Assembly: GCF_047663525.1 (NCBI RefSeq)
Contig: NC_092597.1
Span: forward strand, 24,948,501 to 25,012,500
DNA: 64,000 nt
From: Anas platyrhynchos
Lineage: Eukaryota; Chordata; Aves; Anseriformes; Anatidae
Direction of reading: 5' to 3'
Shown: positions 19,921 to 34,900 of the stretch, one piece after another
Layout: each line of letters opens with the position of its first letter
How positions within the stretch are numbered: position 1 is the first letter of the stretch
Position numbers and translations under genes: made by a program
Notes under the pieces: generated by a model
What the model was told of the DNA's origin: nothing
Database searches by the model: none
What the model saw: only the letters and a program-made list of their open reading frames with translations

Positions 19921-22900
19921 GTAAGGAGGTCCTGGCATTCTGGGTTGGAGCATCTGTGCAGAATTCCTGGGTTTCAGCCAGGTTTTGCATGGTTCCTGCT
20001 GAGGCCACAGACAGTCAGGACTGTGGGGAACATGGCATCAGGCTGTGTGGCACAGCCATGTGGAAGATGCATTGCACTGACATGCTGCCAGACTCGGTGC
20101 CTTGCGCTGCAGTAAATTATGGCCTTTCCACTTGCAGGTCTTTTCCAGTTGCAACAGCAGATTTCTTTATCCTAGCAACTTAACCCTGATACTGCTGTAA
20201 ACCTTTTGCTTTACCAGGGAACTTCTTGAGGAAAACTGAAGGAACTGTGAATAAGGGCAGAGAGGTGTCTGCAGGGAGGAAGCATTTGCTCTTTTCTGTA
20301 GCCTCCAAGAACAGGCTGCAGAAAGGAGAATGATCTCCAGCTCCTGACTGCTTTTGGCCTCTATTCAGCCCACCCTTTCAGTTCCCACAGTGGCCTCTGT
20401 ACCGGGCTTCTGTTCAGAGGAGCTTCGTGCCACTGCAATCATCTTGCCTTTGACCTTCACATGGTGAACTGCTCTGACTTAATCTTATTCCTAGTACAGT
20501 ATGTAGGGACCTTGCAGAACTTTTATCAGCTGTTATCCTGTCTCTGTGCAGCCCATGGGGGCTGATACAGGTAGATCCTCTAGCACAGTTAAGAGAGGTC
20601 ATCAGCAGCATATGCTGACCTCCTCTTTAAGGATGGGAAAGTAGATTTCCAAAGACAGTGCAGAGAAACCAGTGAATAGCTTGAACTTGTCTCTGCAAGA
20701 CTCGTGGGCAAGGGCACTGCTATGAGGCAGAGGAACTCCTGACCTTTCATTCTGGTGATTGAGCTGGGACTTTTTTTAAGTTGGTGATAGCTTTCGTGTT
20801 TTTTTTTTTGTTTGTTTGTTTTAATTCAGAATGGGCTGAGCAAAGTACCCTAGAGTGGAGTGGAATGTCCCTCGCTTCATTCCTGAGGAAAACACTAGCC
20901 CATCCCAGAGAAACAGGTGCCTTGGGCACATTAAGTGACATTTCCTCCTCTGAAGTTATGAGAAGTTGCTTTTCCCCCATGCAGATGCTTTAGGGTGTTG
21001 CACAGTCCTCTGTTGCCTGCCCCTCTAGTGAATTCCTGACAGAGATTGCCTTGAAATATCAAATACATCTGCAGCACATGGGGAAGCTTTAGGAAGGATA
21101 CACTGATACAGTATTGATGCCCCAGTGATGGGAGTGCCCAGTGTTTGTGGCATTGTATTTTTGCTGTAGAACCTGAGCCCTTGGCTTTGTAAGTCAGTGC
21201 AGGTAACTTCTGAAGTCTCAGTTTATAGTTCGAAGCCACACTTGCATGTGCTGTGTAACCCACAGTCCTGTGTGTATCACTTCAAATGACCTTACTGAGT
21301 TTGAACTTGCTTAGACCAGAATTACTTAATCAGGAAAACGTCCAGTCTTCAATTAAAAACAGTCAGTGATGGAAAGACCAACACAGACCTTAGCCTGTTC
21401 TTCTGTTAGAGTTACCAACACTTTTTGAATACAGGCCTTCTATCTTGCCTTATTCAACTTAAATTTGTCCCACTGGATCTTGCTATGCCTTTGTCAAGTA
21501 TATGGAAGAGCTGTTAATACTGTTTCTCTTCTACTCACAACTACTTGCTGTTGTGATCGCCCCTTCATTTTCTCTCAGATAAAACAGACTGAGCTCCTGC
21601 TGTAGTCTTTTGCTGTCACAAAATCACAGAATTTCTAGGTTGGAAGAGACCTCAAGATCATCGAGTCCAACCTCTAACCTAACACTAACAGTCCCCACTA
21701 AACCATATCCCTAAGCTCTACAAAAAATAAAGCATATGCAGCTCTTCTGTAAGTCTTCTTAAGTCTGCCACTTGTCCTGGTGAGTCCTGGAGAGAATATG
21801 AGGGAGGATTCCAGTCCCTGCTGCTTATTCAGGTGCCAGATACTTTTTTCTCTGACCCTGTAAAAGGAGGAGGTACGTGTTGCCCAGCAAAGAAATAATC
21901 ATTTTGGGCTGCTCCTTAATGACATCCACCAGTGGAATCTAGTGGGAGCTGGGACTGTGTATGGTCTGAGTCTAGGAAGGGCTGTGAGGTCTTAGGGTTG
22001 GAAGAAAATCCTGTGTTTGTTCAGTATTGCCGCATTTGCACACTTAGAACTTAAATTCAGTAAAGTAGCCAATCCTGAACTAAAACAGTCTGTGTCTTTC
22101 CTTTAGCCACCTGAACGGCAGATTGTGGTTGGAATCTGTGCCATGACCAAAAAGTCCAAGTCAAAGCCCATGACACAAATTCTGGAGCGTCTGTGCAAGT
22201 TTGAATATATCACAGTTGTGATTATGGGGGAAGATGTTATTCTGAATGAACCAGTGGAGAACTGGCCTTCCTGTGACTGCCTAATCTCCTTCCACTCCAA
22301 AGGTAAGAGTCTGTAGCAGGCCTTAGCCTACCTAAGATCTGGACAAGGGAGCTTCCATTCATTCTTTTTGTTTTGTTTTCTGTATTTCAGGATTCCCTCT
22401 GGATAAAGCAGTTGCATATGCCAAGCTGTGCAAGCCATTTTTAATTAATGACCTTGATATGCAGTATTATATCCAGGACAGGTAAGTGTCTGTGATCCAA
22501 TAAAGCTCCTTCCCTCTTCCTTAGTCCGCTTTCTGTCCTTAGCATGCGGTGCAAGCTTCTTCCTGGCCACAAGCAAATGAGATGGGAAGGAAGGGTACTT
22601 TAGCAAGGCTTTTAGGGGTTGTTTCCCCGTAACATGAAGGGGAGTAGATCTGGGGGTAAACCCCTTGATACTTGGCATGTTTTGTCTTCTGGTTCAAATG
22701 CATTGTAAGGAATGGCCAAATGAAGAAGGATGTGGAAGTGGTCTCATGGGATGAGACTATCATGCCTAAGACAAAAAGACTACCCCCTTAGTAGGAGAGC
22801 CAAGTAGTGGGATGGCGTTCTGGGGCAGAAACTGGGGGCAGCAAGGCCAGGTCAGACCCTAAGGAAGTTATGTTGGTGAGGCACTTCAAGAGGCTTCTTA

Positions 22901-25900
22901 GCCAGTTAGTAAAACTAACTTGTAGTCATGTGCCTCGGTGCATACAAACTGCTTTGGCTGTATATGGGCAGAGCTAATACTAGACGCCAAACCTCCCACC
23001 GTATTTTTGGGTTGTGTGCAGTGTTCCTGCAGGTGCTGACAGGTACTTCGAGGTGTAATTGTACTGAAAGAATTTCAGTTTCCCCATTCCAGACCGTGCT
23101 GTTGAATCTCACTGTTTCTGTCCTCTCCAGGCGTGAAGTGTATCGGATTCTTCAAGAAGAGGGAATAGACTTGCCCCGCTATGCTGTCCTCAATCGAGAC
23201 CCCGATAGACCAGAAGGTAAGTGCCCAGGCTCTTCTGAAAGCCATTTGCACATACTGTACTATTTAAGATATTCTGCAGAGGCTGGGCACTGATAATCAA
23301 CTCAAGCAGGTCTGATTCACAAGTCTATTGACTTTGGAGAAAAGGCGTTGTGCCTACTGGCCAGGACTGAAGGGCTTCAGCTCTGCACAGGGGCTGCTTC
23401 CACTTTTCCTAACATGCTGCTGCTCTGCTTTGTCTTCAGAGTGCAACTTGGTGGAAGGAGAGGACCATGTGGAAGTAAATGGAGCTGTTTTCCCAAAGCC
23501 ATTTGTAGAGAAGCCGGTCAGTGCTGAGGACCATAATGTGTATATTTACTACCCGACCTCAGCAGGTGGGGGCAGCCAGCGGCTCTTTCGGAAGGTGAGA
23601 GGATCTCTAGCTCTGGTGTTGAGACCAACAAATTTGTGGGTCTGAAAGATGCATGTGGCTTCAGGAGGGAGTGTTGGGGCAGGTGAAGGAGAAAGGAAGG
23701 TTTTGTGTTGGGGAACACAACTTCTTAGAAATTTTAGTTGAACCTTAAACAGCTGGGAATTCCAGAGGAATGTGTTTTGGTGGTAATGCTGACTTCACCT
23801 TTGTCATCCTATGTCTGCCCAGTGTCCTGTGTAGCAGTTACGGAGAAATGTGTCCCTTACTGAACCACATACTGTTTTTTTTCCATATCATTTCCTTGGT
23901 TTATTGAGATGATCCTTTTTAAAATCTGTTCCTGTCTGCTAACATGCTTGCTGCCTTTCTCAGCTTAGCGTTACTTGCAAATGTAGGAAATGCACTATTT
24001 ATTGATAGATTTCACAGAGAATCTGCCTTTACTCACTTCCTTTACTTTGCCAGCAAACAGTTAAAAGCTATGATGTATCTTTTTTTTCCAAGCACTTACA
24101 CATCTGTCCTTAGTAAATCTAGACAGATTGTTTCCTTAGCTGGTGTACAGAGGTGCCATTTGAAGTTGTATCCAAAGACTCACTAAAACTTAAAATGACA
24201 TCATCTTCTGTCCATAAGATCTGTCATACTGTCCTAGAAAGAAGTAAAGTTAGTCTGATTATGAACTGCCATCAGTTATTATCATTTCCTTATTAACTAG
24301 TCTCCTTACTTTACACATCTTTATCTACTATTTTTTGTTGCATATCCTTGTAGCAATTGGAGTCAACCTAAAGGTCTATAATAACTTTTCTCCTCTTTAG
24401 GCCTGGAAAAGGACATACCTGTTGTCTGCCTATTAGAGTCTTTTTTGTCCTCCATAATTGTGCTGTAACAGCTGGGGGTTCTGAGAGGTGTTCAGCCAAT
24501 TCTCTCCCTATGGGACAAAGCTTATGATTTTTGTTCTTCCATATAAGAAAACACTGACTTCCCTGATGTGTTTATTCTTTGCTTTCAGATTGGTAGCCGG
24601 AGTAGTGTGTACTCCCCAGAGAGCAGTGTAAGGAAGACAGGGTCATACATTTATGAGGAGTTCATGCCTACAGATGGCACTGATGTAAAGGTAATGGAAA
24701 GCCTGGAATTGCTCCTACTGTCTCCAAGCCTGGAATAGCTGAAGGTTGGGCAGTCCTGCCTAGGTTGACTCTGGAGTGTTTGTTTAAGCTGTGAGGTGCT
24801 GTCCGTGCAGCTTGGATCCCAAACTGGGGAGTGGTTGTTCTGTAGATCATAACAGGAAGAAAGTGTGAGACCATCTAAATTTTTCCATGTGTCTGCAATA
24901 GAACCTTCTGGAAGATGCAGTTAACTCTAGATGGTTATGTCAGGTGTATCTATTTCTCTTCCTAGGTGTACACTGTTGGGCCAGACTATGCCCATGCAGA
25001 GGCTCGCAAATCTCCTGCTTTGGATGGGAAGGTTGAACGGGACAGTGAAGGGAAAGAAATTCGTTACCCAGTTATGCTGACTGCCATGGAGAAACTCGTT
25101 GCACGGAAAGTCTGTGTAGCCTTTAAGGTCTGCCTGTTTTCTCCTCTACACAAGCAGGATACTCCATGAATGTCTGATTTGTATCTCAAGCAGTGTTAAA
25201 GCCTGAGTTCTGTTACCCCACCGTATTCCATGACTGCTGCCAGTTGCCATCTCTGCAGGCTGGGTACAGCTGGTCCTGCTGGCCCTGGCAGTTTGCTGGT
25301 CATCTAAACATTTAATATCATATTCTGAGTGTGCTGCTTTGTCATATGTGCTGGTCCCTCCTTTACTATTCCTAGTTGTACATGTGTAGAGACCCTGACC
25401 TTCATTTCCTCTGCTTTTTTTTTTTTTTTTTTATCTGGCTTTGGTGTACATTTGTGCTGTACTGTAGAGGTAGGTAGCTGAATGTATGCAAGTCTAGGTG
25501 TAGTTACATGACATGTTCAGCAGTGTCAACAGAAACAGCACTTGACTACTTGTTCCTGGCTTCACTGCAATTTGCAACCCATGCAGCGGGGCTGATACAG
25601 CTGTTCCATTTTACAGCCTTTTCCACATACTGATGGATGTCTGTGAATTCATCACTTATTGTCTGTATTTCTTCAGTGTGCTTCAGAACGGCTGAGTTTA
25701 GAGGCAAGAGCAAGAGAGCCTGGAGCTGCTCTGTTCTGATCCTTAAGTGTTCTGTGGAGCAGGGGGGCTGGACCCTATAGGCTTAATCCAGGAGCTCATG
25801 GGCTGGGCTCTTGGTGCAGCTGTGAAGCTGTATAAGTTCGTGTAGAGGGCCTCTTACTGCTAACTTGTGGCTATATTTTCCCGCTTTAAGACTAGTGAGG

Positions 25901-28900
25901 CAGGCATAGAAGGTAGAAGTGCTGCAGCAGTGGTGCCTTTGGAGGCACCAGTGGAGCTGAACTGGGCAGCATATGCTAACCGGGCATGTGTGTCAGCCGT
26001 ACTTGGCTGTGCATCTGCTGTCCTGCTTGCTGTACTCCCTCCCAATGTGCTTATGAATCCTGTGTCCTGTGTTTCCTCATGCAGCAAACAGTGTGTGGGT
26101 TTGACCTCCTGCGGGCAAATGGCCACTCTTTTGTTTGTGATGTGAACGGCTTCAGTTTTGTGAAGAACTCTATGAAGTATTATGATGACTGTGCCAAAAT
26201 CCTTGGGTATGTAAAAGGGTAAAGGAACCCACAGCAAAGTATAGTGAATGGAGATGATAAGTATGACATAGAAATCTGTGGATGGTTCAGCTAGGGAAAT
26301 TTGTTCAGAAGGTGAAAGCTTGGCTCTGGGAGGAAGGGGTTAATTATGTATAGCAGCTGGAACTCCTGCCTGCATTGGCATTAGCTGTGTTTTTCTACAC
26401 CTGGAAGTATCCTACAGGATACATCTAAGATTGGTTGCTAAGGCCAGATGCAGTATTGGTGATGTGAGGGGAAATTGGTGTCCCCTGGGGGGTGCCCTAA
26501 CTAGTCCATGGTGTGCTAGATGTCTCTGCAAGGAAGGTAAGGAGATGATCTGTTTGTGGTTCTCAAATCTTTCAGCAGGACCACCAGGCAGGAGATGGAG
26601 AACCAAGGGAATGTGAGTTTTATGTTCTGATTTCTTCCAGAAACATAATAATGCGCGAGTTGGCTCCCCAGTTTCATATTCCCTGGTCTATCCCAACAGA
26701 GGCAGAAGATATTCCTATTGTCCCCACAACTTCAGGCACCATGTGAGTACCTGTCATCTTCTCAAACGAATGCCCATGGAGGCTACTTGAGGGACAAAGT
26801 GCAAATACCGTCCAAGGGACACATTTGTCAAGTATATCTTCTGTTTCCCCAGGATGGAGCTTCGTTGTGTTATTGCAGTCATCCGGCATGGAGATCGTAC
26901 CCCGAAGCAGAAGATGAAGATGGAAGTTAAGCATCCTCGGTAAGAGTCAAGGCACAAAGATGCTGCATTGCTGGGAAGTGAGGAGGGCCCATTTGCTGAA
27001 TTAAGAAGCACAGCAGAAGAGCACATGGAAAGCAGTGCTTTTTCCTGGCTCTGTTCAATCAAATGTTTTCTTCTAAGTTGAGAGAGTCTTCTTTCCCCAT
27101 AAGAATCTAGTCACCTTCTTTGTGAACACTGAAGGAAAGAGTGAAGGCTGCTACATCTTTCAAAGTGAAGTACCCCACTAAATTGCAAGATAGTGTCTAC
27201 TTCCTTTTCTTAAATGAGCCTGGAAACATTAATTTTTATGAGAATTTCTGAAGCACAGGGAGGACCCAGTGGGCCTGCTGATTCTTCTTGAAGAATAGTG
27301 CATGAATCCATAAGTAGGGATGAAAGTTGTAGCGCTGAAACAACAGAAACTATACCAGGGTTCTTTGTTGTCTCTACAGATTCTTTGAGTTATTTGAGAA
27401 ATATGATGGTTACAAGACAGGGAAGTTGAAGCTGAAGAAACCAGAGCAGCTACAGGTGAGGGGAGCCCTCTCTGGGGTTACTGTGTGGATGAAGGTAATT
27501 TGGATCCCAGTGTGAGGCAGTTTTTTGAGAGTGAGAAGACCCTCAGAAAGGCACCAGTCTGTTGCACAAACACTCCCTTTATCATTCTCCACCCACTTTG
27601 CACTCAGCAGGGTAATAGTATGAGAGCATAGTGAAAACTGCTCCTGGATGATTTGAAGACAGTAGAACGAGGATGACCTGATGCTGCTTGCCCATCTGTT
27701 GTGGTTGCCTCCAGTGAGAGACAGCTCCAGGCTGGGGAAAGTTTGAGGCACCTGCTTGGTTCTAAATGGGGCTGGAGCACAGGGTGAAGATGCAGCAAAC
27801 TGCAGTGTGGAAGTTTGTCCTCCCTGAGCTGTGTCTTACGAAGTGACATGTCTCTAAGGAGTATGTATGTGGCCCTGATGGTGGGTGAGACTGTCTGGAG
27901 GCCTTGTAAGGTTATGGTGGTGAGTGAGAGGCAGAATTGCTGTGTGTTTGAGACGGTGTCTGCCCTCCAACAGGAAGTGCTGGACATTGCACGGCAGCTT
28001 GTGGTGGAACTGGGAACCCACAGTGACTGTGAGATTGAGGAGCGGAAATCCAAACTGGAACAGCTGAAGAGCGTCTTGGAGATGTAAGGATTCGTGTACT
28101 GGGGCACTGTGAGTCTGTCTCAGAGCCTTGGTCAGCATGTGATTCAGAAGCAAATTGGGCTGCTGATGTCTTAAGCAGCTAGTTCTCCAGAACTCAGGGA
28201 ACTCTGTCCCTTGTTAGAAGCTATATGTGAAAGGTGCCATCCTGTTACTGTTTTCTCCTCAGCATCAAAACCTCTGTTGATTCTTATTCTAAGTGTCTCT
28301 GGTGTTCGTCTAAACAACTTGAGACAAAACTGAGCTTCCTTTGCTGTGGGAAAGGAGCTGGAGTCCTGTAATGACCATATTAATACGAAGCATTTTTATA
28401 AATTTGGAACAAATGTGATTTAAATAAGGTTGTTTGGTGACAAAAGTTTAACAAAGGGCAGCTTGGAAAACGTGAAAAGAAGTTTGCATCCCCTTAGATT
28501 GCACATAGCTGAAATAAAAGACAGCGTGGTGCTGGTGTCATCTCAGAAACAAAAGGAAGGTTCCTCTCACTGTGGCATATGCAGGTGGTGTCTGTTTTTA
28601 AACCGTGTCTGAGGAGCACAGAAAATTATTTTTTTACCATGATTCCTTCCCCTGCTCTCTCTGCTCATTAGAGGTGTGGCTACACTTAGAGTGGCTGGCA
28701 GATTCTTTTTCTGTGATCCCGCTAATTCACTTGCTAAAGATGTAGATAAAGAATAATTCGGGTTGACTAAAGTCCTTGTGGGCGTATGAGAGCACAGAAT
28801 GCTGTCAACTGAAGAGCAGGCAAGTAAATGGGTCTTTGAATTTCATTTAGGGAGGTTATATAGCTTTTTGTTTTGAGTGTGTATTCATGCCGGGTCACAG

Positions 28901-31900
28901 ATAGATGTCAAAAATGTTCGTGTTCCACAGCAGTTGGTGCTGTAACAGGAAGTCAGTGTTTGTACTGTGTAATTTTGCTATGTGGTGTCTATGGACCTCT
29001 GGATACAGGGTGAATGGGGTTGGTTTATTTTTAACTTTTCCCCCTCTCACTGTGATAGGTATGGACATTTTTCTGGCATTAACCGTAAGGTGCAGTTGAC
29101 CTATCTGCCTCACGGACATCCAAAAGCTGCAAGTGAAGATGAAGGTAAAGAAATCAGACACTGCTGCCGTGATCTTTAAAGCCTGGTGTTTAAGAGTGTG
29201 TACAGCTATCCTACCTATAAATACCCCTGGATATACTAGCAGAATTAATGAACTATGTCCTGTTTTTGCTGCCATCGTAAGAAGGGGTGAAGTGATACAC
29301 AATGTAGTGTACCAGTACACCCTGGATGGTGCCACAGGGCTTGTGTTTCCAATTTAGTGAATGTCAGCCTATACCATCTGAAAGTAGTGGTTCTTAATTT
29401 GGTACTTGCTGGCTTGATTCTTGTGGATTCTGGGTCAGACTTGTGCTGAGAATGCTCTGCAAGGCTCTGGTGGCAACTTCTTCTTCCTTCATCCTCTCCC
29501 AGTGCAAGCTCAGCTTTGAGATCTGACATAGTGAGTACCTGTTTGTCTCCTAGAAGGTCGCAGAGAGTCTTCCCCTTCTCTTCTCCTGGTGCTGAAGTGG
29601 GGTGGAGAATTGACGCCAGCAGGAAGAGTCCAGGCAGAAGAGCTGGGGCGAGCTTTTCGCTGTATGTACCCTGGTGGCCAAGGTAAGCTTTTTAAATATG
29701 TCTTAGGTCCTGTCCTGTGACTGTACCAGGTTGCTCAGCCCAGGTAATCACCAGTGTGAGGAATGCTCATATGTCTGTAGGTTGTGTGCAGCCTTTGTGA
29801 TTCAGGTCATCACTGTTTTTGTTCTTTTGAGTTGACCTGATAAGGATTCAAGCAGGCTTTGCAACCAAAGATAGCTAAGCTAGCCAGCAGTGTTTGTTGC
29901 AGCGGTTAAACTTCAGAATGTCTTAGTATGGGACATAGAATCACTAAGGCTGGAAAAGCCTCTTTCAGTTAGTCTGCCTGTATTCAGGAAATCAAGCAAA
30001 TCTAACAAAGTAATCCTGATGCAGCAACACTGTTCAAAATTTATATATTTATTAAGAATGAAATTAGGTCAGATGTAGAGAACAGAGTAAATCTATCTTG
30101 GAAAACTAATAATTATGTTTTGGGACAGGGCAATAGTGAAGTAACTTACCTGTATTTTCTCTACCTTAATTCTGTGACCGTGAATATTGGGTCAATATTG
30201 GGTCCAGGCTTGTTTAACGTATTCATTGATGATCTGGATGATGGGGCAGAGTGTACCCTCAGCAACTTTGCAGATGACACAAAACTGGGAGGAGCAGCAG
30301 ATATGCCAGGGGGTTGTACTGCCATCCAGAGGGAATTGGACAGGCTGTAGAAAGGGGCTGACAGGAGCCTCATGAAGTTTAAGAAGGAAAAGTGCAAAGT
30401 CCTGCACCTGGAGAGAGAGCTTAATCTGCAGTGAGACGCTGTGTCACAGTTCCCGGAGAGCAGTTGGTACATGGCAGCTTTGTACAGATATACAGCTGAC
30501 TTCTGTCTAATGTCTGTCCTTATCTAGCAGACTGTTTCTCTGAATTATGAGCTCAGAGCTGGGAGCCGTGTCCCCATCTTCTCGTGCTGTATGACTGGGT
30601 ACTGTACAAATTCATCATGGGATTCCATCTGATAGCAAATGAGTCACCACTGTACTGTTTTTGGAGGGTCAGACTCAAAGCTGCATGAGTTGCTTTCTCT
30701 CATTACTGATCTGTCTCCTCTGGTTGACTCAGCCATCATAAATAAACTATTTTTCATGCCACAAGATAATTGTAGCTATACAGGATATGCTTTGGAAGCC
30801 AGGTGCTTCATTATTGGCTAGCTCTGGCTGCAGTTCTGATGGCAGCAGTACTTGCTTTTGTGCAGAGAACAAATAGAAGGAGGCAATTCTGTTGTGCTGC
30901 TTTATTCTGCACAGGGGCATTCAAGCTAGCAAAACAGTTACAGACTGTTGGGAGAGGGTTGCTGCAACATTTAGACAGCATCAGACCTTTACTGGTGAAT
31001 CCTCAATTTCATCCTCAAAATGAACTTTCCCAATTTAACCTGAAACATATTTTCAGGCTTCATGTATTGGCTAGAGCTCTCTGTTATGGAGCAGATAACT
31101 GCTAGCTGTGAAAGTGATTAATTCTCTACAAAACTTTGTTACTGCAAGGAAGTAAGTTGTCTAAAGTAGTGGTATTCTGCAGTATACTCAGCTGATAGTC
31201 CTGAAGATGTCAGAATACTATTTTGACCTTGTTCTCTTTCCAGGTGATTATGCTGGTTTCCCTGGCTGTGGCCTGCTCAGACTGCACAGCACATACCGTC
31301 ATGATCTCAAGATTTATGCCTCCGATGAGGGACGAGTTCAGATGACAGCAGCAGCTTTTGCAAAGGTTCTTCCTCTCTTGGGCATCTACATTCTGCTACG
31401 TTGTTCTTAGAATATGACAATTCTAAAGAAAACTTCTGGTGATGAGGAAGGAACTGTCCTAGTAGTTTCCACCTGCCTGTTGGGAGGGCAGTGGTACACT
31501 ATGCTATTAGCAAGTTTGTGGGGCAGCACTGGAAACCCAGTGTAGCTGCACATGTATGTTGTCTTTGGTATTATGGCCAATATAGGACTGGAGGAGTTAT
31601 TTACAGAGTATTGCTGGTGTTTAATGTTAGAACACTTCTGCTGAGTATTAACTGCCTACAAAATGAAAGTTTCTGACTGCCCAGCCCAAAGGCAAATGTC
31701 TTTGGTGCCCAGACACCTAATGTCTTCGGTGCATTTTGGGGTGAAGGCTGGGGAAGAGACAGATTCATCTGCGGTTACAGCTTGAGCCAAGGGGGATCCT
31801 GTGGTAACCATAGCTGTTCTTCAGAGCCTCTGCTGTATCAACATTTTCCAGCAAATTGTCTTGCCTGCTTAAGGATTGCCTAGACAAATCTGGGACTGCT

Positions 31901-34900
31901 GCAGGCAGAGATGGTGTTTTGCCTAGAAAAATGGCTGATGCTGATGCTAGAAAAAGTAGATGCTGGTGCTGTAAAAATGCTCTTCAAGGACAGTTGAGAT
32001 TTCACTCAAGTTGACTGAAGGTTGGCCTTGAAACTAACAGAAATGTTTGTTGCATGGGTTGCACATAGCTGAAATCTTGTCCTCTGTTGTATTAGGGTCT
32101 GCTGGCCCTGGAAGGAGAGCTGACCCCCATCCTGGTGCAAATGGTGAAAAGTGCCAATATGAATGGTCTCCTGGACAGTGACAGTGATTCTCTTAGCAGC
32201 TGTCAACACAGAGTGAAGGCACGACTGCATGAAATCATGCAGAAGGATGCTGAGTTCTGTGAAGAAGATTATGAGAAGGTAAAGCACCTGCATAGCCTTA
32301 GAGCTTCCTGTGTCTTGAAGGAGAATAGTGTTGCTGCAGTGGTTTAATATGTGAAGGTGGCTGGGATGTGAACAGTAGTTCTGTTAGTCTCGGATCAGCT
32401 CTAGTCAGAATTGCAGGATATAAACAGAGCTTAGGAATGGCAAAGGAAGGATTTTGGGGAGTAACAATCCCTGTATTTCTCCAAGTGGAAACTCTCACAG
32501 TTGTTCTGGTGTCCACTTGTCCGCTTCAAGAATCATCATCATGGTACCTTTCTCTCCCTTTAGAAGTCCCAGTGCATTTTATTCTCATTACTATGCCAGA
32601 ATAAAATGGGTTTGACAAATCTGTTTTATAAATGCATGCACAAATATGCGATTGGCTGACATTTGGCATTTTTTTCAAAGATTTTCAGTGTGTGAAATCA
32701 ATGTATCCCTTGTTAGAGGAAAGCTCCAAGCTGTTGTGGAAGAAGTTGCTCCTCCAGTCTTGTGAACTATGTCTCATACAGGTTAAAATTTAAAAAAATA
32801 GATCTGGGGGAATTTTTAGTGAGGATGCTACAAAAATCTCTTTCTTCAGTGGTGTACAGAAAACACTATCCAACATCGATGCTGTGGAGTGTCAAAAACT
32901 AAATGGCTTTTTATAAAACAATGGGTCCTGCGATAAGCTGGCCACAGTCGCATGACCTTCTATGTATGCTCTTGCACAAAACTGTAGGGAAAATGTGCGG
33001 GTCTAAGGCAGAGAATGGGAACTACATTCAGAAGGAGAGTGATGATGAAAAGAGCAGTGGAGTCAGCTGAAAAGCTGCAAAAGACATTGCCTCTTCTGTG
33101 TAAGAGAAAATTCCTCTCCAGTTGGTTGCTTCTCTGCAGAATGGGAAAGTGGTCTCAGAATAGCCTGCCGATGTGGTAGCTCTCACTGGTTTATTCCCTC
33201 CCTTTCCCTTCTCCCCTAACCAGGAATCTGGCTTTTTGGCAGCTCTATCCAAGTGTATACTGTACTGTATGCTACATGTACTGTATACGGCACCTGACAA
33301 CCCCAGTGTAGGAATCATATGCATAGCAATGTGAGTTGCTTGCTACTTAAATCAGATTGATTGTGCCAGCTAGGGGTTAAAAATACTATGTTTTGCAGCA
33401 GAGAGAATTATAAACGTGATTCAATAGGAACTACGATGAACTTTTGAAACAACTTGATATGGAGTAGGGTGAACTTTGAATCTATAAACCCAAAGTAACT
33501 ATCTTTTGTAAGTGATCTCTATGCAGAAGAGACAGTATTTCAGGTGACTTTTTTTCCCCCTTTCACTATCTAATTTCATTAAGGTCTATGTTGATACAAA
33601 ACTTGCTGAACATGCTTCAGATGCCAGTTTGTCTTTGGAAAAATCTCCTTTCTGTAGTCCAACTGGATTTGGACTGCTGCATGAGCCTGTGATTTGCACG
33701 TGGTGAGGCTAGGTGGCCACAATCTTCCTTCTTGGTTTTCAAGCCAGTGAATCTTTGAGCTCCTATTTTTGTATGCTGTGGCTCATGACTTGGAGGGATA
33801 AGATTGTGTCAGAGACTAAGGCTGTAAGCACAAGAGCCAAATGCAATAGGCTTTGTTTATCCTGGCCTTACAGGAAACCACATGTCAGTGATATAGGTGA
33901 CATAAAGCAAGAAGACTGTTCTGTCCTTATCTTCTTTGGGGCTCCCTGATTTGGGTGCATTGCTGCATGCTGCCTGAAACAATCCAAGTTGCTGTGGGTG
34001 GGCAATTCACCTTTGCCAGATTCTAGATCTTTTGTGCACATACGAACAGATCTTTTGGATACAAACCCTTACGTGGTCCTGTCAGTGTCTGGTAACTGAA
34101 GAGTAGAGAGCACATGCTACATCCAGCACTGTAGCTGCCTCTCCAACAAGTCCCTAGACACTTTATTTTTCCCAGATTCGGAGATACGATCACAGAATAT
34201 TTTTTTCCCAGACTCTGAGATATGTTTACAGAACTGAAATCTATTACCATTAAGGAATATATTTATCACCTCATAAAAATACGTAAAACACCTGTGGAGC
34301 CCTTCTGTTCAAGCACAGAAGCAAAGCAAGCCGAGAGTGGATATTGTAGGTGGAGGAAGGTCTGATCTGACAGGAGCAGTTGTTTGCTCTGAGTTTGATT
34401 CCAAGAACATGCCTAATTACCTTGAGCATTACACCAGGTTATTACACTTGGCTGGGAATGCAACTTCAGTACCTAATTGTAAAGCAGGGCAGCTGAAGAA
34501 GGCAGATATTTTGTGTTCACAGTCTGTAAAGCTACTAACTAATCTCTGTTGTTATCTTCTCTCAGCTGGCACCTACAGGTAGTGCTTCTCTGCTCAACTC
34601 CATGACCTTTATCCAGAATCCAGTAGATATCTGTAACCAGGTGTTCACCCTGATTGAGAATCTCACCTCCCAGATACGAAAACGTCTGGAAGACCCAAAA
34701 TCTGCGGGTAAGCATCAGAGCTGGGAAGAGTCTGCAGCAGATGCATTTATTTTTCTGTCTTCAGAGCTCCCAAACATCACTGTGATTTATATATATAACT
34801 ATAGCAAAGAAGTTGTAGAATGAAATTTTGTGTGTGCTATTGATATAGAAGGCTCCTATTCTGCTTTTAGCTACTGGTAAAGAGAGCTGTAATGCAACAG

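Noticed and set aside
30120..30350. 76-codon frame as a host gene
   Set aside because: It is the decayed reverse transcriptase segment of a CR1 element (FADD motif).
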